Assembly: GCF_008923205.2 (NCBI RefSeq)
Contig: NZ_WBMS02000024.1
Coordinates: 74,903-138,902, forward strand
Source: Actinomadura physcomitrii
GTDB taxonomy: Bacteria; Actinomycetota; Actinomycetes; Streptosporangiales; Streptosporangiaceae
Length of the DNA stretch: 64,000 bases
Reading direction: 5' to 3'
Shown here: one piece after another, positions 25,261 through 33,643 of the stretch
Position numbering within the stretch: the first letter of the stretch is position 1
How the letters are laid out: each line of letters opens with the position of its first letter
Translations under genes and position numbers: made by a program
The notes under the pieces: model-generated
Seen by the model: only the letters and a program-made list of their open reading frames with translations
Told to the model about the DNA's origin: nothing
Databases searched by the model: none

Positions 25261-25893
25261 TCAGTACCGGTTCGTCGCGGCGTCCACCGCGAGGTCCGCG
25301 TCGATCTCCTCGGCGGACAGGTGCTCGAGCCCCATGTGGTCCTTGGCAATCCGCCCGAGCGTGGGGAGGCTGCTGCGGTCCGGCCATGTGCCGGGATCCC
25401 ACAGGGCCGACCGCAGGAACGCCTTCGCGCAGTGCATGTACAGCTCTTCGACGTCGACGAGCAGCGCCAGCCGCGGCCGCCTTCCCCGCACCGCCAGGTC
25501 GTCGAAGAACGGCGCGTCCGACACGAGCGTCGCCCGCCCGTTCACCCGCAGCGTCTCGTTCATCCCCGGCACGAGGAACAGCAGCCCGACCCGGGGGTTG
25601 CGCAGCACGTTCCGGAAGCTGTCGGCCCGGTGGTTGCCGGGACGGTCGGCGAGCACCAGCCGGCGGGAGTCCAGCACCAGCACCGAGCCGGCGGGGTCGC
25701 CGCGCGGCGAGACGTCGCAGGCGCCCTGCTCGTCCGCGGTCGCCAGCAGCACGAACGGCGAGTGCGCGATGATCGTGCGCGCGTGCTCGTCGATCCGGCC
25801 GATGTCCTTGTCCCAGATGGGCCGCGGCGGGTCGGGGACGATCTCCCGCAGCTCGGCCTCGGTGGTCACCGTCCGGATCTCAGAAGGGCGCAT
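25261..25893 (-). CDS. PPOX-class FMN flavoprotein (MSMEG_1061-like)
   Basis: 210-residue pyridoxamine-5'-phosphate-oxidase-fold protein. Split-barrel features: PFVLLATADEQGACDVSPRG (flavin-binding strand), DRPGNHRADSFRNVLRNPR, VGLLFLVPG and NETLRVNGRA. This pattern belongs to the actinobacterial group that binds FMN or F420; the cofactor here is not certain. A good iron-box sequence overlaps its promoter and the mRNA looks leaderless, so it is probably made under iron limitation (inference). Confidence 0.9.
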   Translation of the reverse strand: MRPSEIRTVTTEAELREIVPDPPRPIWDKDIGRIDEHARTIIAHSPFVLLATADEQGACDVSPRGDPAGSVLVLDSRRLVLADRPGNHRADSFRNVLRNPRVGLLFLVPGMNETLRVNGRATLVSDAPFFDDLAVRGRRPRLALLVDVEELYMHCAKAFLRSALWDPGTWPDRSSLPTLGRIAKDHMGLEHLSAEEIDADLAVDAATNRY

Positions 25894-25899
25894 CGGTCG

Positions 25900-25922
25900 A
25901 ATATAAGGTAAGGCTCACCGAA
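25900..25922 (-). promoter_or_regulatory. iron box overlapping a leaderless promoter
   Basis: Bases 25904-25922 (plus strand TAAGGTAAGGCTCACCGAA) match 15 of 19 positions of the DmdR/IdeR iron-box consensus. On the minus strand TATATT (25905-25900) ends six bases before the ATG at 25893, a -10 box for a leaderless transcript. The repressor would cover the promoter directly. Confidence 0.6.
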
Positions 25923-26076
25923 CATCCACGGTACGGCGTCCCAGCCGGAAGGGGACGACCGGGTGGCCGCCGGCGGTCGCCGCGGTGGTGAGGACGCGGC
26001 CGTCCGCCGGGCCAGGGGCGCGCAGGCCTTCGCCGAGCTCCCACGGGCCGGTGTTCTCCAGGACGGTCCAGGTCAT
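25915..26076 (-). pseudogene. SMP-30/gluconolactonase-like fragment (53 aa)
   Basis: A 53-residue frame whose ATG overlaps the stop of the upstream PfkB gene (ATGA), as expected for a real downstream gene. Its first part, VLENTGPWELGEGLRAPGPA, resembles the N-terminus of SMP-30/regucalcin-like lactonases, and its end (HPVVPFRLGRRTVDVR) resembles a C-terminus, but the 220 or so residues between are missing. It is most simply an internally deleted lactonase of a sugar-acid operon; a genuine short peptide is the alternative. Confidence 0.4.
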
Positions 26077-26505
26077 CGCAGCGCGGCTCCTTCCCGAAGG
26101 CCGATGAGGTCGAGTTCGTCGCGGCGGGGCAGGCCCTCCCAGTCGCCGCGGGTCAGCACCGCGAAGGCACCGACCGTGTGCGCGCGGCGCAGGCGTGCCT
26201 CGGCGTCCAGGCCGTCCAGCAGGCCGGACAGGTACCCGGCGACGAACGCGTCGCCCGCGCCGATCGAGTCGACGGGGTCGACGCGATGGGCGGGCACGGC
26301 GCGCGCGCCGTCCGCGGTGTACGAGCGGGCCTCGTCGCCGTTCTTGACGACGACCTCGGTGGCGCCGCCGTCCAGCAGCCGGGCGGCGGTGCGGTCCGGC
26401 GGGCCGTCGCCGAGCAGGGTCAGCTCGTCCGGGGACGCGATGACGACGTCGGCGCCGGCGGCGAGCGGGGCGAGCGCCTCGGCCGCCGCCTCCCGGCCCA
26501 GGCGC
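26073..26505 (-). pseudogene. PfkB-family sugar kinase, 5'-truncated
   Basis: C-terminal 140 or so residues of a ribokinase-type kinase resembling 2-keto-3-deoxygluconate kinase. Seen: ADVVIASPDELTLLGDG, EVVVKNGDEARSY and the catalytic/anion-hole motif DSIGAGDAFVAGYL. The N-terminal half with the substrate-binding region is gone; the frame stops being kinase-like at LGREAAAEALAPL and runs into the antisense of a GntR gene. The right end is approximate. Its neighbour downstream is a lactonase-like fragment, so this was probably a sugar-acid catabolic operon. Confidence 0.8.
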
Positions 26506-26507
26506 GG

Positions 26508-27081
26508 CGCGCCTCGGACCGCGCTGCGCGAGGCGCTCACGGTGCCGGCGGCGAAGGGCCTGGTCGCCTCGCGGCAGAAGCGCGGCACGTTCGTGCGCCC
26601 CCGCTCCGACTGGAGCCTGCTCGACCCCGACGTCATCCGCTGGCAGTTCGCCAACCGCGACGACCAGGCGTTCCTGCAGAACCTCGCCGAGGTGCGCGGC
26701 ATCATCGAACCCCCGGCGGCCCGCTACGCCGCCCTGCGCCGCACCCCCGACGACCTCGCCGCCCTCGATGATGCCCTCGCCGCCATGAAGGCCGCCGACG
26801 GCGACCTGACCCGCGCCGTCCAGGCCGACCTCGACTTCCACCGCGCCCTGCTCACCGCGACCCACAACGAGCTGCTCGAGCGGATGGAGGTCGTGATCGA
26901 GGTCGGCCTCGCCGAGCGCGACCGCCTCGTGCACGGCGTGCGCCCCCACGACGACCCGGTCCCGAGCCACCGCGCCGTCCGCGACGCCGTCCGCGACGCC
27001 GACCCCGACCGCGCGGAGCGGGCGATGCACGACCTCCTCACGAAGGCCGCGCACGACCTCAACACCCTCACCACCGACTGA
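26508..27081 (+). pseudogene. GntR/FadR-type regulator, 5'-truncated
   Basis: Begins within the winged-helix domain (RTALREALTVPAAKGLV, ASRQKRGTFVRP) and continues into a complete all-helical FCD ligand domain (QNLAEVRGIIEPPAARYAAL; DLDFHRALLTATHNELL; HRAVRDAVRDADPDRAERAM). About 45 residues including the first helices of the HTH are missing and there is no start codon at the join. It would have been divergent from the PfkB kinase it probably regulated. Confidence 0.8.
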
Positions 27082-27131
27082 CCCCGCCGCGACCAGGGCA
27101 GGCGTGCCCGTAAAACCTTCTCGCCGCGCTA

Positions 27132-27195
27132 TTGACCGATCGATCGGTCGATCGGTACCGTCGGCGGAAAGAGTTCGATCGACCGATCGATCGAC
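27132..27195 (+). promoter_or_regulatory. TetR operator/promoter region with GATCGATC palindromes
   Basis: ACCGATCGATCGGT (27135-27148) is a perfect 14-base palindrome that overlaps TTGACC (27132-27137), a good -35 box, with a weak TACCGT -10 at 27156-27161. A second near-copy, ACCGATCGATCGAC, lies at 27182-27195. Position just before the tetR gene suggests autoregulation, and control of the operon beyond. Confidence 0.6.
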
Positions 27196-27226
27196 AGACA
27201 TCCGAGCGGCGCATCGAGGAGGCCGG

Positions 27227-27949
27227 ATGAGCGGGAACGCCGACGGAACGGCGCGGGGGCGGCGCGGCCGCCGGGCCGCGGACGACGCGCCCGCGAGCGT
27301 CCGGCTCTCGCAGGCGGCGCTGGAGCTGTTCTCGCGCAAAGGATTCCACGCGACCGGGATCCGCGAGATCGGCGCGGCAGCCGGCGTGAGCACCTCGATG
27401 CTCTACCACTACCTGAGCTCCAAGGACGAGGCGCTGACGGACCTCGTGCTCGAAGGGCTCAGCAGACACGGCCGGGCGCTGGAGAACGCCTGCGCGATCG
27501 TCGACCGCCCGGAGGAGCAGCTCGCCGCCCTGATCGGCGTGCACATCATCATCCCCGTCAAGCACCCGCAGATGGGCCAGTTGCTGCAGCAGGAACTGCA
27601 TGCGCGCGACTGGTCCGACCATCCGGCGATCAGCCGTCAGCGCGCGCACACGAACCGGCTGTGGACCGGTGTCCTGACCCGCGGCCGGGCAGAGGGCGTG
27701 TTCGACTTCGGGTCGGCGTCGCTGGCGCGCATCGCGCTGATGCGCTCCACCACGCTGGTGACCCAGTGGTACAAGGACGGCGGCTCGCTCGGCCTGGACG
27801 CGGTCGCCGCCCAGTTCGCCGACCTGGCCCTCGGGACCGTCCGCGCCCACCGGGACGGCCGGCCGCTGCGCTTCGACGACCTCGAGGCCCCGTCCGTCGC
27901 CCGGCTCGTCGAGGTGGTCGAGGACGCCCACCGCGACGTGTGGTGGTGA
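27227..27949 (+). CDS. TetR family regulator of the downstream catabolic operon
   Basis: 240-residue repressor. HTH at residues 25-72: SQAALELFSRKGFHATGIRE, then IGAAAGVSTSMLYHYLSSKDE. The C-terminal domain has the shape of acyl-CoA-type TetR_C regulators. AGGAGG sits six bases before the ATG at 27227; an in-frame opening 41 codons upstream covers the operator and is rejected. Being the first gene before an ABC importer and CoA-linked enzymes on the same strand, it likely senses a CoA ester or the imported compound (inference). Confidence 0.92.
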   Translation: MSGNADGTARGRRGRRAADDAPASVRLSQAALELFSRKGFHATGIREIGAAAGVSTSMLYHYLSSKDEALTDLVLEGLSRHGRALENACAIVDRPEEQLAALIGVHIIIPVKHPQMGQLLQQELHARDWSDHPAISRQRAHTNRLWTGVLTRGRAEGVFDFGSASLARIALMRSTTLVTQWYKDGGSLGLDAVAAQFADLALGTVRAHRDGRPLRFDDLEAPSVARLVEVVEDAHRDVWW

Positions 27950-28027
27950 CCCCCGTCCATCACCTGCATCACTGATCACACGCGCCACCTATCACCCGCA
28001 CCACGACGCGGCGCACCGTGCGCTTGC

Positions 28028-28054
28028 GCCGTCCTGCCCGCATGCCGGGACGGC
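28028..28054 (+). terminator. weak hairpin between tetR and the ABC operon
   Basis: GCCGTCC (28028-28034) pairs with GGACGGC (28048-28054) over a 13-base spacer that can itself partly pair. It may end the tetR transcript or act as a leader structure of the operon. The surrounding gap 27950-28138 shows no other clear signal apart from the AAGGAGG before the next gene. Confidence 0.35.
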
Positions 28055-28138
28055 GGTGACGTCCGCGGCCTTGCACCACCCCACCCCACGCACTCCTTCG
28101 CGCCCTGCGCGGCGTCGTGTCACCAAGGAGGTGCCCGG

Positions 28139-29353
28139 ATGTTCGCCAACACCGGGAGAAGCCGTCCATCCACCCCCGCCCGTCCATCGAGGGTCCGCGC
28201 GCGGACCCTCGGCGCGGCCATCGCGGCCCTGCTGCTTCCGCTCTCCGCGTGCGGGACGAGCGAGGCCGGCGGCGACGACTCGACCATCAAGATCGGCTAC
28301 ATCGCCCCGCTGTCGGGGACCGCCGCGCTGTACGCGGGCGGCTTCACCGGCGGCGTCGAGAGCGCCGCCAAGGTGCACGAGAAGGCCGGCGGCCGCAAGA
28401 TCGTCCTGAAGAAGGGCGACGACGCCAGCGACCCGGCCACCTCGACGCAGGTGTGCCAGCGCTTCGTCAACCAGGACCACGTGGACCTGATCGTGGCGGG
28501 GCAGCCCGCCGCCAACGCCCAGGCGTGCCGGGCCGTCGCCGCCGCCCGGAAGATCCCGTACGTCTCGTTCGCCACCGGCGCGGCCGAGTTCTGCTTCCCG
28601 AACATGTGGAACTACGGCCCCTCGCCCAAGCAGGCGGCGCTGCCGCTCATCCGGTACCTGCTCGCGCACGGGTCGAAGCGGTTCTACCTGATGGGCACCG
28701 ACTCGGCCTCGCCGAAGGCGACCTTCGCCATCGTGAAGTCGCAGGTCGAGGCCGCCGGCGGCACGGTCGTCGGGACCGGGTACGAGCCGCTCGGCACCTC
28801 GGACTTCTCGCCGGACATCGCCAAGATCGTCTCGTCCGGCGCCGACACCGTGTTCAGCGCCGTCGTCGCGGGCGACAACATCACCTACCACAAGCAGTTC
28901 GCCGCGAACGCGGGCACGAAGAAGCTGATCCAGGGCGACATGCAGATGGTCACCAAGACCGCCCGGGCGCTGGGCTCCGCGGCGGCGGGCGTGGTCTACG
29001 CCGGCCCCTACGACCCGTCCGCGCGGAACGCCGCCAACACCGCCTACGTCGCGGCGCTCAAGGCGGCGGCTCCGAAGGTGAACCCGGGCGACGCCATCCT
29101 CAGCTACCAGGGCATGACGCTGGTCGGCAAGGCGCTCGACGGCCTGCCCAAGGGCACGAAGCCGACGTCGGCGGCCATCGGGAAGGCGCTGTCGTCGGCG
29201 AGCACGGACACGCCGAGCGGCACCCTCACCGCCGCCGCGAACCGCTACGTGACGATGCCGATGCGGATCTGGAAGGTCGGCGCGGACGGCACCGCCTCGT
29301 CGGTGCTGCAGACCGTGCCGTCCGCCGACCCGTCCGTCGGGTGCCGGCAGTGA
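28139..29353 (+). CDS. ABC transporter substrate-binding lipoprotein (branched-chain type)
   Basis: 404-residue periplasmic-binding-type protein anchored as a lipoprotein: an Arg-rich start, a hydrophobic stretch and the lipobox LPLSAC at about residues 33-38. Mature part begins TIKIGYIAPLSGTAALYAGG, the signature of type I (LivJ/amide-type) binding proteins. Conserved cysteines (VCQRF, EFCFPN) could form a disulfide. AAGGAGG precedes the ATG at 28139. It delivers the ligand to the LivH/LivM-G/LivF transporter that follows; the ligand need not be an amino acid. Confidence 0.93.
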   Translation: MFANTGRSRPSTPARPSRVRARTLGAAIAALLLPLSACGTSEAGGDDSTIKIGYIAPLSGTAALYAGGFTGGVESAAKVHEKAGGRKIVLKKGDDASDPATSTQVCQRFVNQDHVDLIVAGQPAANAQACRAVAAARKIPYVSFATGAAEFCFPNMWNYGPSPKQAALPLIRYLLAHGSKRFYLMGTDSASPKATFAIVKSQVEAAGGTVVGTGYEPLGTSDFSPDIAKIVSSGADTVFSAVVAGDNITYHKQFAANAGTKKLIQGDMQMVTKTARALGSAAAGVVYAGPYDPSARNAANTAYVAALKAAAPKVNPGDAILSYQGMTLVGKALDGLPKGTKPTSAAIGKALSSASTDTPSGTLTAAANRYVTMPMRIWKVGADGTASSVLQTVPSADPSVGCRQ

Positions 29354-29369
29354 GCGGGCGGGAGCCGCG

Positions 29370-30221
29370 ATGACCGTCCTCATCAGCATGGTCAACGCGA
29401 GCGCGACCACGCTGCTCGTCGTGATGGGGCTGGCGATCGTGCTGGGCCTGATGCACATCGTCAACCTCGCCCAGACCGGCTTCATGGCCGTCGGCGTCTA
29501 CACCGGACTGGAAATCGGGCCGCGGCTCGGCTTCTGGACGGGCGCGCTCGCCGCCGCCGTGCTCGCCGGGCTCATCGGCGCCGCCGCCGAGACGCTGCTG
29601 CTGCGCCGCGTTCGGGAGCGGATGCTGGAGACGATGCTCGCCACCTGGGGCCTGTCGCTGATCCTGACCCAGCTCATCACGCTGCGGTACGGCCCGGACA
29701 GCCGCGTCATGGCCACCCCGCTGCACGGCTCGTTCCACCTGTTCGGCACCACCTGGCAGAAGTACCGGGTGCTGCTCGTGGTCGCCGCGATCCTGCTGGT
29801 CGTCGCGATGTGGGCGCTGACCCGGTTCACCCGGGTCGGGCTGCGGGTGCGGATGTGCATGGCCGACCCGGACCTCGCCGAGGACAGCGGCATCAACACG
29901 CTGCTGGTCCGGCAGGCGACGTTCGTGCTCGGCTGCGCGCTCGCCGGGTTCGTCGGCGTCCTGCTCGGCCCGATCTCCGGGATCGACCCGAACTTCGCCG
30001 GCAACCTGCTCATCCCCGCCTTCCTCGCGGTGATGATGTCCGGCCGGACGCTGCACGGCCTGGTCATCTCCGGTATCGCGCTGGCGGTCGTGCAGGTCGG
30101 GTTCGCCTACTGGTCCAAGCCCGCGTACGCGACCGTCGCGGTCATCGCGGTGGCCGTGGTCGTGCTCGGCGTCCTGCCGGACGGCATCGACCTGCGGCGT
30201 TTCAGGAGGGCCCATGTCTAG
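29370..30221 (+). CDS. ABC transporter permease, LivH type
   Basis: 283-residue inner-membrane permease with about eight helices and the LivH-type opening (NASATTLLVVMGLAIVLGL; MHIVNLAQTGFM). The EAA-like cytoplasmic loop is visible as LAEDSGINTLLVRQATFVLG. It follows the binding-protein gene by 16 bases and overlaps the next gene by 8 bases. It forms the import channel together with the LivM-like half of the next protein. Confidence 0.92.
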   Translation: MTVLISMVNASATTLLVVMGLAIVLGLMHIVNLAQTGFMAVGVYTGLEIGPRLGFWTGALAAAVLAGLIGAAAETLLLRRVRERMLETMLATWGLSLILTQLITLRYGPDSRVMATPLHGSFHLFGTTWQKYRVLLVVAAILLVVAMWALTRFTRVGLRVRMCMADPDLAEDSGINTLLVRQATFVLGCALAGFVGVLLGPISGIDPNFAGNLLIPAFLAVMMSGRTLHGLVISGIALAVVQVGFAYWSKPAYATVAVIAVAVVVLGVLPDGIDLRRFRRAHV

Positions 30222-32001
30222 GCCGGTCGTCGTCGCGACGGCGGCGGCAGCCGTGGTCGTGCTGGTCGCGCCGTACCTCACCGGCACCTACTACCAGCAG
30301 CTCCTCGCGCAGGCGTTCCTCTACGCGATCGTCGCGGTGAGCCTGGACTTCGTGTGGGGCTACGCCGGTGTCCCCGACCTCGGGCACGCCCTCTGGTTCG
30401 GCATCGGCGCCCTGTCGGTCGGCCACGCCACCACGGTGCTGTCCGACGTCGGGCTGGTCGAGGAGGTGCACGGCTCGTTCGGACGCTACGCCCTCGGCAC
30501 GGTGGCCGGCGTCGTCATCGCGACCGCCCTGGCCGCGATCGTCGCGCGGCTGTGCCTGTCGTCGCGCCGCACCAACGACTTCTACATCGTCGTGGTGACG
30601 CTCGCGCTGGCCACGGCCGCCGTCACCGTCTACGACCAGACGCCGGCGCTCGGCGGCGGTGAGAACGGGCTGTTCGGCTTCAACCTGCAGAACGTCACGC
30701 CGCTCGGCTGGTACTACATCACCGCCGCGCTGCTGGCGGTGACCGTCGCGGTCGCGCTGGTGGTGGTGCGCAGCGACTTCGGGCTGCTGATGCGGGCCGT
30801 CCGCGACAACGCGCCGCGGGCCCGCTACCTCGGCTACAACGACGTCAACGTCAAGATCGGCGTGTTCACCGCGGGCGCCGCCGTGACCGCGCTCGCCGGG
30901 GCGGTGTTCGCGATGATGACCGGCGTCGCCAACGACGGCCAGTTCAGCTTCACGCTCGCCACCTCGATGCTGGTGTGGGTCGCCGTCGGCGGCCGGGCCA
31001 CCATCGTCGGCCCGATGGTCGGCGCGATCGTGATGAGCCTCGCCGGCGCCAAGCTGAACGAGCACTTCCCCGCGCAGTGGACGATCATCGAGGGCGCGCT
31101 GCTGATCGCCGTCGTGGTGTTCGTCCCCGGCGGGCTCATCGGCCCGCTCGTCCGGCTCGCCGGGCGGCTGCTCGCGCGCCGGTACCCGCCGCGCGGCCGT
31201 ACCGTCACCGCCGCCGCGGCGGCCCGGCCCACCGGGGATTCCGGCGGCGGACGGCCGGTGATCCGCATCCGCGACCTGGTGTTCGGCTACGGGTCGCTGC
31301 GGGTGCTGGACGGCGTCACCCTCGACGTCGTCGCCGGGGAGCTGCTGTGCGTCGTCGGCCCCAACGGCGCCGGGAAGTCCACGCTGACCAGCGTCATCAC
31401 CGACCGGCGGCTGCGAGCCCAAGGCGAGGTCGAGTACCTGCTGCAGGGCCATCGCCTCGGCGCCCGCCCCGCGGCGCACGAGATCGCCCGCGCGGGCGTC
31501 GGGCGCAAGTTCCAGATCCCGTCGGTGTTCGCCAGCCTCACCGTCGCCGAGGCGCTGCTGCTCGCCGGCCGGCGCGGCGCGCCGCCCTCGCCGTGGCGGC
31601 GCAGCACGTCCGTCGAGGTGGCCCCGGCGGTGGTCGACATCGTGCGGATCGCCGGGCTGGACGGGCGGGCCGACACCCTCTCGTCCGACCTCTCGCACGG
31701 CCTGCGGCAGGGCCTGGAGGTGGCGATGACCGTCGCGGCGCGGCCCCGCGTGATCATCCTGGACGAGCCCACCGCCGGCCTGACCGCCCACGAGCGCCAC
31801 GACATCGGCCGGGTGCTGGAGCACCTGCGCGACATCGGGATCGCGGTGGTGCTCATCGAGCACGACCTCGACTTCGTCGTCCGCGTCTCCGACCGCGTCG
31901 TCGTGCTGCACGGCGGCCGCGTCATCGAGGACGGCCCGCCGGAGACCGTCCGCGGCTCGGAGGTCGTCCGCAGCGCCTACCTCGGCACGGCGGTCCGATG
32001 A
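30214..32001 (+). CDS. fused ABC permease-ATPase (LivM-LivG)
   Basis: 595-residue fusion. Residues 1-320 are a LivM-type permease (SLDFVWGYAGVPDLGHALWF; MRAVRDNAPRARYLGY), then an Ala/Arg/Gly linker (about 320-348), then a LivG-type ATPase: Walker A GPNGAGKST at 382-390, a variant ABC signature LSHGLRQG near 493, Walker B VIILDEP at 513-519 and switch His in VVLIEHDL. LivM and LivG are usually separate; fused forms exist in some actinobacteria. The fusion fixes one ATPase per permease half. Confidence 0.93.
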   Translation: MSRPVVVATAAAAVVVLVAPYLTGTYYQQLLAQAFLYAIVAVSLDFVWGYAGVPDLGHALWFGIGALSVGHATTVLSDVGLVEEVHGSFGRYALGTVAGVVIATALAAIVARLCLSSRRTNDFYIVVVTLALATAAVTVYDQTPALGGGENGLFGFNLQNVTPLGWYYITAALLAVTVAVALVVVRSDFGLLMRAVRDNAPRARYLGYNDVNVKIGVFTAGAAVTALAGAVFAMMTGVANDGQFSFTLATSMLVWVAVGGRATIVGPMVGAIVMSLAGAKLNEHFPAQWTIIEGALLIAVVVFVPGGLIGPLVRLAGRLLARRYPPRGRTVTAAAAARPTGDSGGGRPVIRIRDLVFGYGSLRVLDGVTLDVVAGELLCVVGPNGAGKSTLTSVITDRRLRAQGEVEYLLQGHRLGARPAAHEIARAGVGRKFQIPSVFASLTVAEALLLAGRRGAPPSPWRRSTSVEVAPAVVDIVRIAGLDGRADTLSSDLSHGLRQGLEVAMTVAARPRVIILDEPTAGLTAHERHDIGRVLEHLRDIGIAVVLIEHDLDFVVRVSDRVVVLHGGRVIEDGPPETVRGSEVVRSAYLGTAVR

Positions 32002-32741
32002 GCGCGGACACCACAAGCGCGGGCACCACGAGGACCCTCGACCTGCGCGTGCGGGACCTCGACGCCGGGTACGGCGCCGCGACCGTCATCCAGGGCGTGT
32101 CGTTCGACGTCGCCCCCGGCGAGGCGCTCGCGGTCGTCGGCCGCAACGGCATGGGCAAGACGACGCTGCTCAAGGCGATCATGGGCCATGCCGCGCGGAC
32201 GGCCGGCGCGGTCCGCGTCGGGGGCGCCGACGTCACCGGCCGCGCCCCGCACCGGATCGTGCGGCTCGGCGTCGGCTACGCCGCCCAGGAGGGCAACCTG
32301 TTCGCCGACCTGACCGTCGCGGAGAACCTCCAGGCGGCCACGATGCACGCGCGGCGCGGCCGCACGGCGGAGCGCCGCGAGGAGGTGCTCGCCTACTTCC
32401 CGGTGCTGAAGCAGCGGCTCTGGCAGACCGCCGGCACGCTGTCCGGCGGCGAGCAGAAGATGCTCGTGCTCGCCCTGGCGCTGCTCCGCGAACCGCGGCT
32501 GCTGATCATCGACGAGATCAGCGACGGGCTGCAGCCCAGCGTCGTCGACACGGTCGGCGACGTGCTGCGCGCCGAACGGGAGCGGCGGGGGACGTCCCTG
32601 CTCATGGCGGAGCAGAACGTCGACCTCAGCCTGCGGGTCGCCGACCGCGTGGCCGTCCTCAAGCTCGGGCGGATCGTGTCGACGGTCGGCAGCACCGACG
32701 CGGGCGTCCGCGACCGGCTGATGAAGGAGCTGGCGCCGTGA
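31998..32741 (+). CDS. ABC transporter ATPase, LivF type
   Basis: 247-residue ATP-binding subunit. Walker A is GRNGMGKTT (residues 48-56), Q-loop in YAAQEGNLFADLTV, signature LSGGEQKM, Walker B LLIIDEIS and switch His replaced by Gln in LMAEQNVDL, which is normal for LivF. The ATG overlaps the previous stop (ATGA). It pairs with the LivG half of the fused subunit to power uptake. Confidence 0.94.
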   Translation: MSADTTSAGTTRTLDLRVRDLDAGYGAATVIQGVSFDVAPGEALAVVGRNGMGKTTLLKAIMGHAARTAGAVRVGGADVTGRAPHRIVRLGVGYAAQEGNLFADLTVAENLQAATMHARRGRTAERREEVLAYFPVLKQRLWQTAGTLSGGEQKMLVLALALLREPRLLIIDEISDGLQPSVVDTVGDVLRAERERRGTSLLMAEQNVDLSLRVADRVAVLKLGRIVSTVGSTDAGVRDRLMKELAP

Positions 32742-33643
32742 CCCGCGGCGCGATGCCGGCGGACGAGGGCACGGTGCCGGTGGACGGCGCGGACCTGCGC
32801 TGGGCGCGGCTCGGGGACGGGGCGCGGACGGTCATCGCGGCGCACCAGGGTCCGGGCGGGCCGTCCCGCCCGCCGTGGCTGCGGCTGCTCGCCGAGACGC
32901 CGGGGGTGAACGTGCTGTCCCTGGAGCTGCGCGGGACCGACGGCGCGCCGCACGAGGACCTCGGCGACGGTTGGTACCCGCGGTGGGCGCTGGACGTCGC
33001 CCGCGCGGCCGAGGCCCTCAGCGAGGCGGACTACGTCTACGCCGGGGCGTCGCACGGCGCGGTCGTCGGCTGGCACCTGGCGCTCGACCGCCCGCCGGGC
33101 CTGCGCGCGCTGGTCTCGGTCGTCGGCGCGCCGCACGGCCGTGACGGCGGGCCCGCGGCGGCGTCCGGCTGGGAGCGGCGGAAGGCCGCGGCCCGCGACC
33201 GGCGGCTGGCCGAGGAGGTCTTCGCGTCGATGCGGCCGCCCACGTCCGACCCGGTGCGGCTGCGGCGGCGCGCCGAAGCCCGCGAGTCCTACCTCAAGGG
33301 CCTCGACGCGCTCGACCCGGGGGCTCTGCCGCGGGTGGGCATCGCGCTCCCGCACCTGCGCACCGATGCCGAGGTCGCCGACACGCTGAGAACCATCGAC
33401 GTCCCCGTCCTGGTCACAGGCGGAATCCAGGATCGGCTCTGCCGGCCCGAGGACAACCTGCGCGCGGCCGCCGCCGTCCCCGGCGCCCGCCTCGTCCTGT
33501 TCCAGGACCACGGCCACACCACGCTCCTGGACGAGGAGCCGGAGCCGCTGATCGAGCAGATCCGGCTGTTCCTCGCCCGCATCGGACCGCAGCCGACGCC
33601 GGAGGACCGGCGCGGCGATGAGGAGGGCTCCCCATGCCTTTGA
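32738..33643 (+). CDS. alpha/beta hydrolase (first of a pair)
   Basis: 301-residue hydrolase-fold protein. The nucleophile elbow is GASHGAVVGWHLAL, giving Ser in a G-x-S-H-G motif; the acid is likely in PVLVTGGIQDRLCRPEDN and the His in FQDHGHTTLLDEE. The GTG at 32738 overlaps the previous stop; an ATG 15 bases on is possible. It is paralogous to the next gene (similar SHG elbow and VVG-PH-R-GG block), suggesting two related ester, lactone or thioester hydrolases in the pathway. Confidence 0.88.
   Translation: MTRGAMPADEGTVPVDGADLRWARLGDGARTVIAAHQGPGGPSRPPWLRLLAETPGVNVLSLELRGTDGAPHEDLGDGWYPRWALDVARAAEALSEADYVYAGASHGAVVGWHLALDRPPGLRALVSVVGAPHGRDGGPAAASGWERRKAAARDRRLAEEVFASMRPPTSDPVRLRRRAEARESYLKGLDALDPGALPRVGIALPHLRTDAEVADTLRTIDVPVLVTGGIQDRLCRPEDNLRAAAAVPGARLVLFQDHGHTTLLDEEPEPLIEQIRLFLARIGPQPTPEDRRGDEEGSPCL

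Noticed and set aside
22694..25402. 902-residue minus-strand frame extending upstream of the DUF1479 gene
   Set aside because: The upstream half is antisense to an intact ROK regulator; the real start at 24028 has a ribosome site.
27135..27195. Repeated GATCGATC units considered as a CRISPR-like or tandem repeat
   Set aside because: Only two short copies, no regular spacers, and placement on a tetR promoter fits an operator.
28139..29353. Reading the binding protein as a true leucine/isoleucine/valine transporter component
   Set aside because: The family fold is clear but its ligands are diverse, and the downstream genes are CoA-ester enzymes, so an amino-acid ligand was not asserted.
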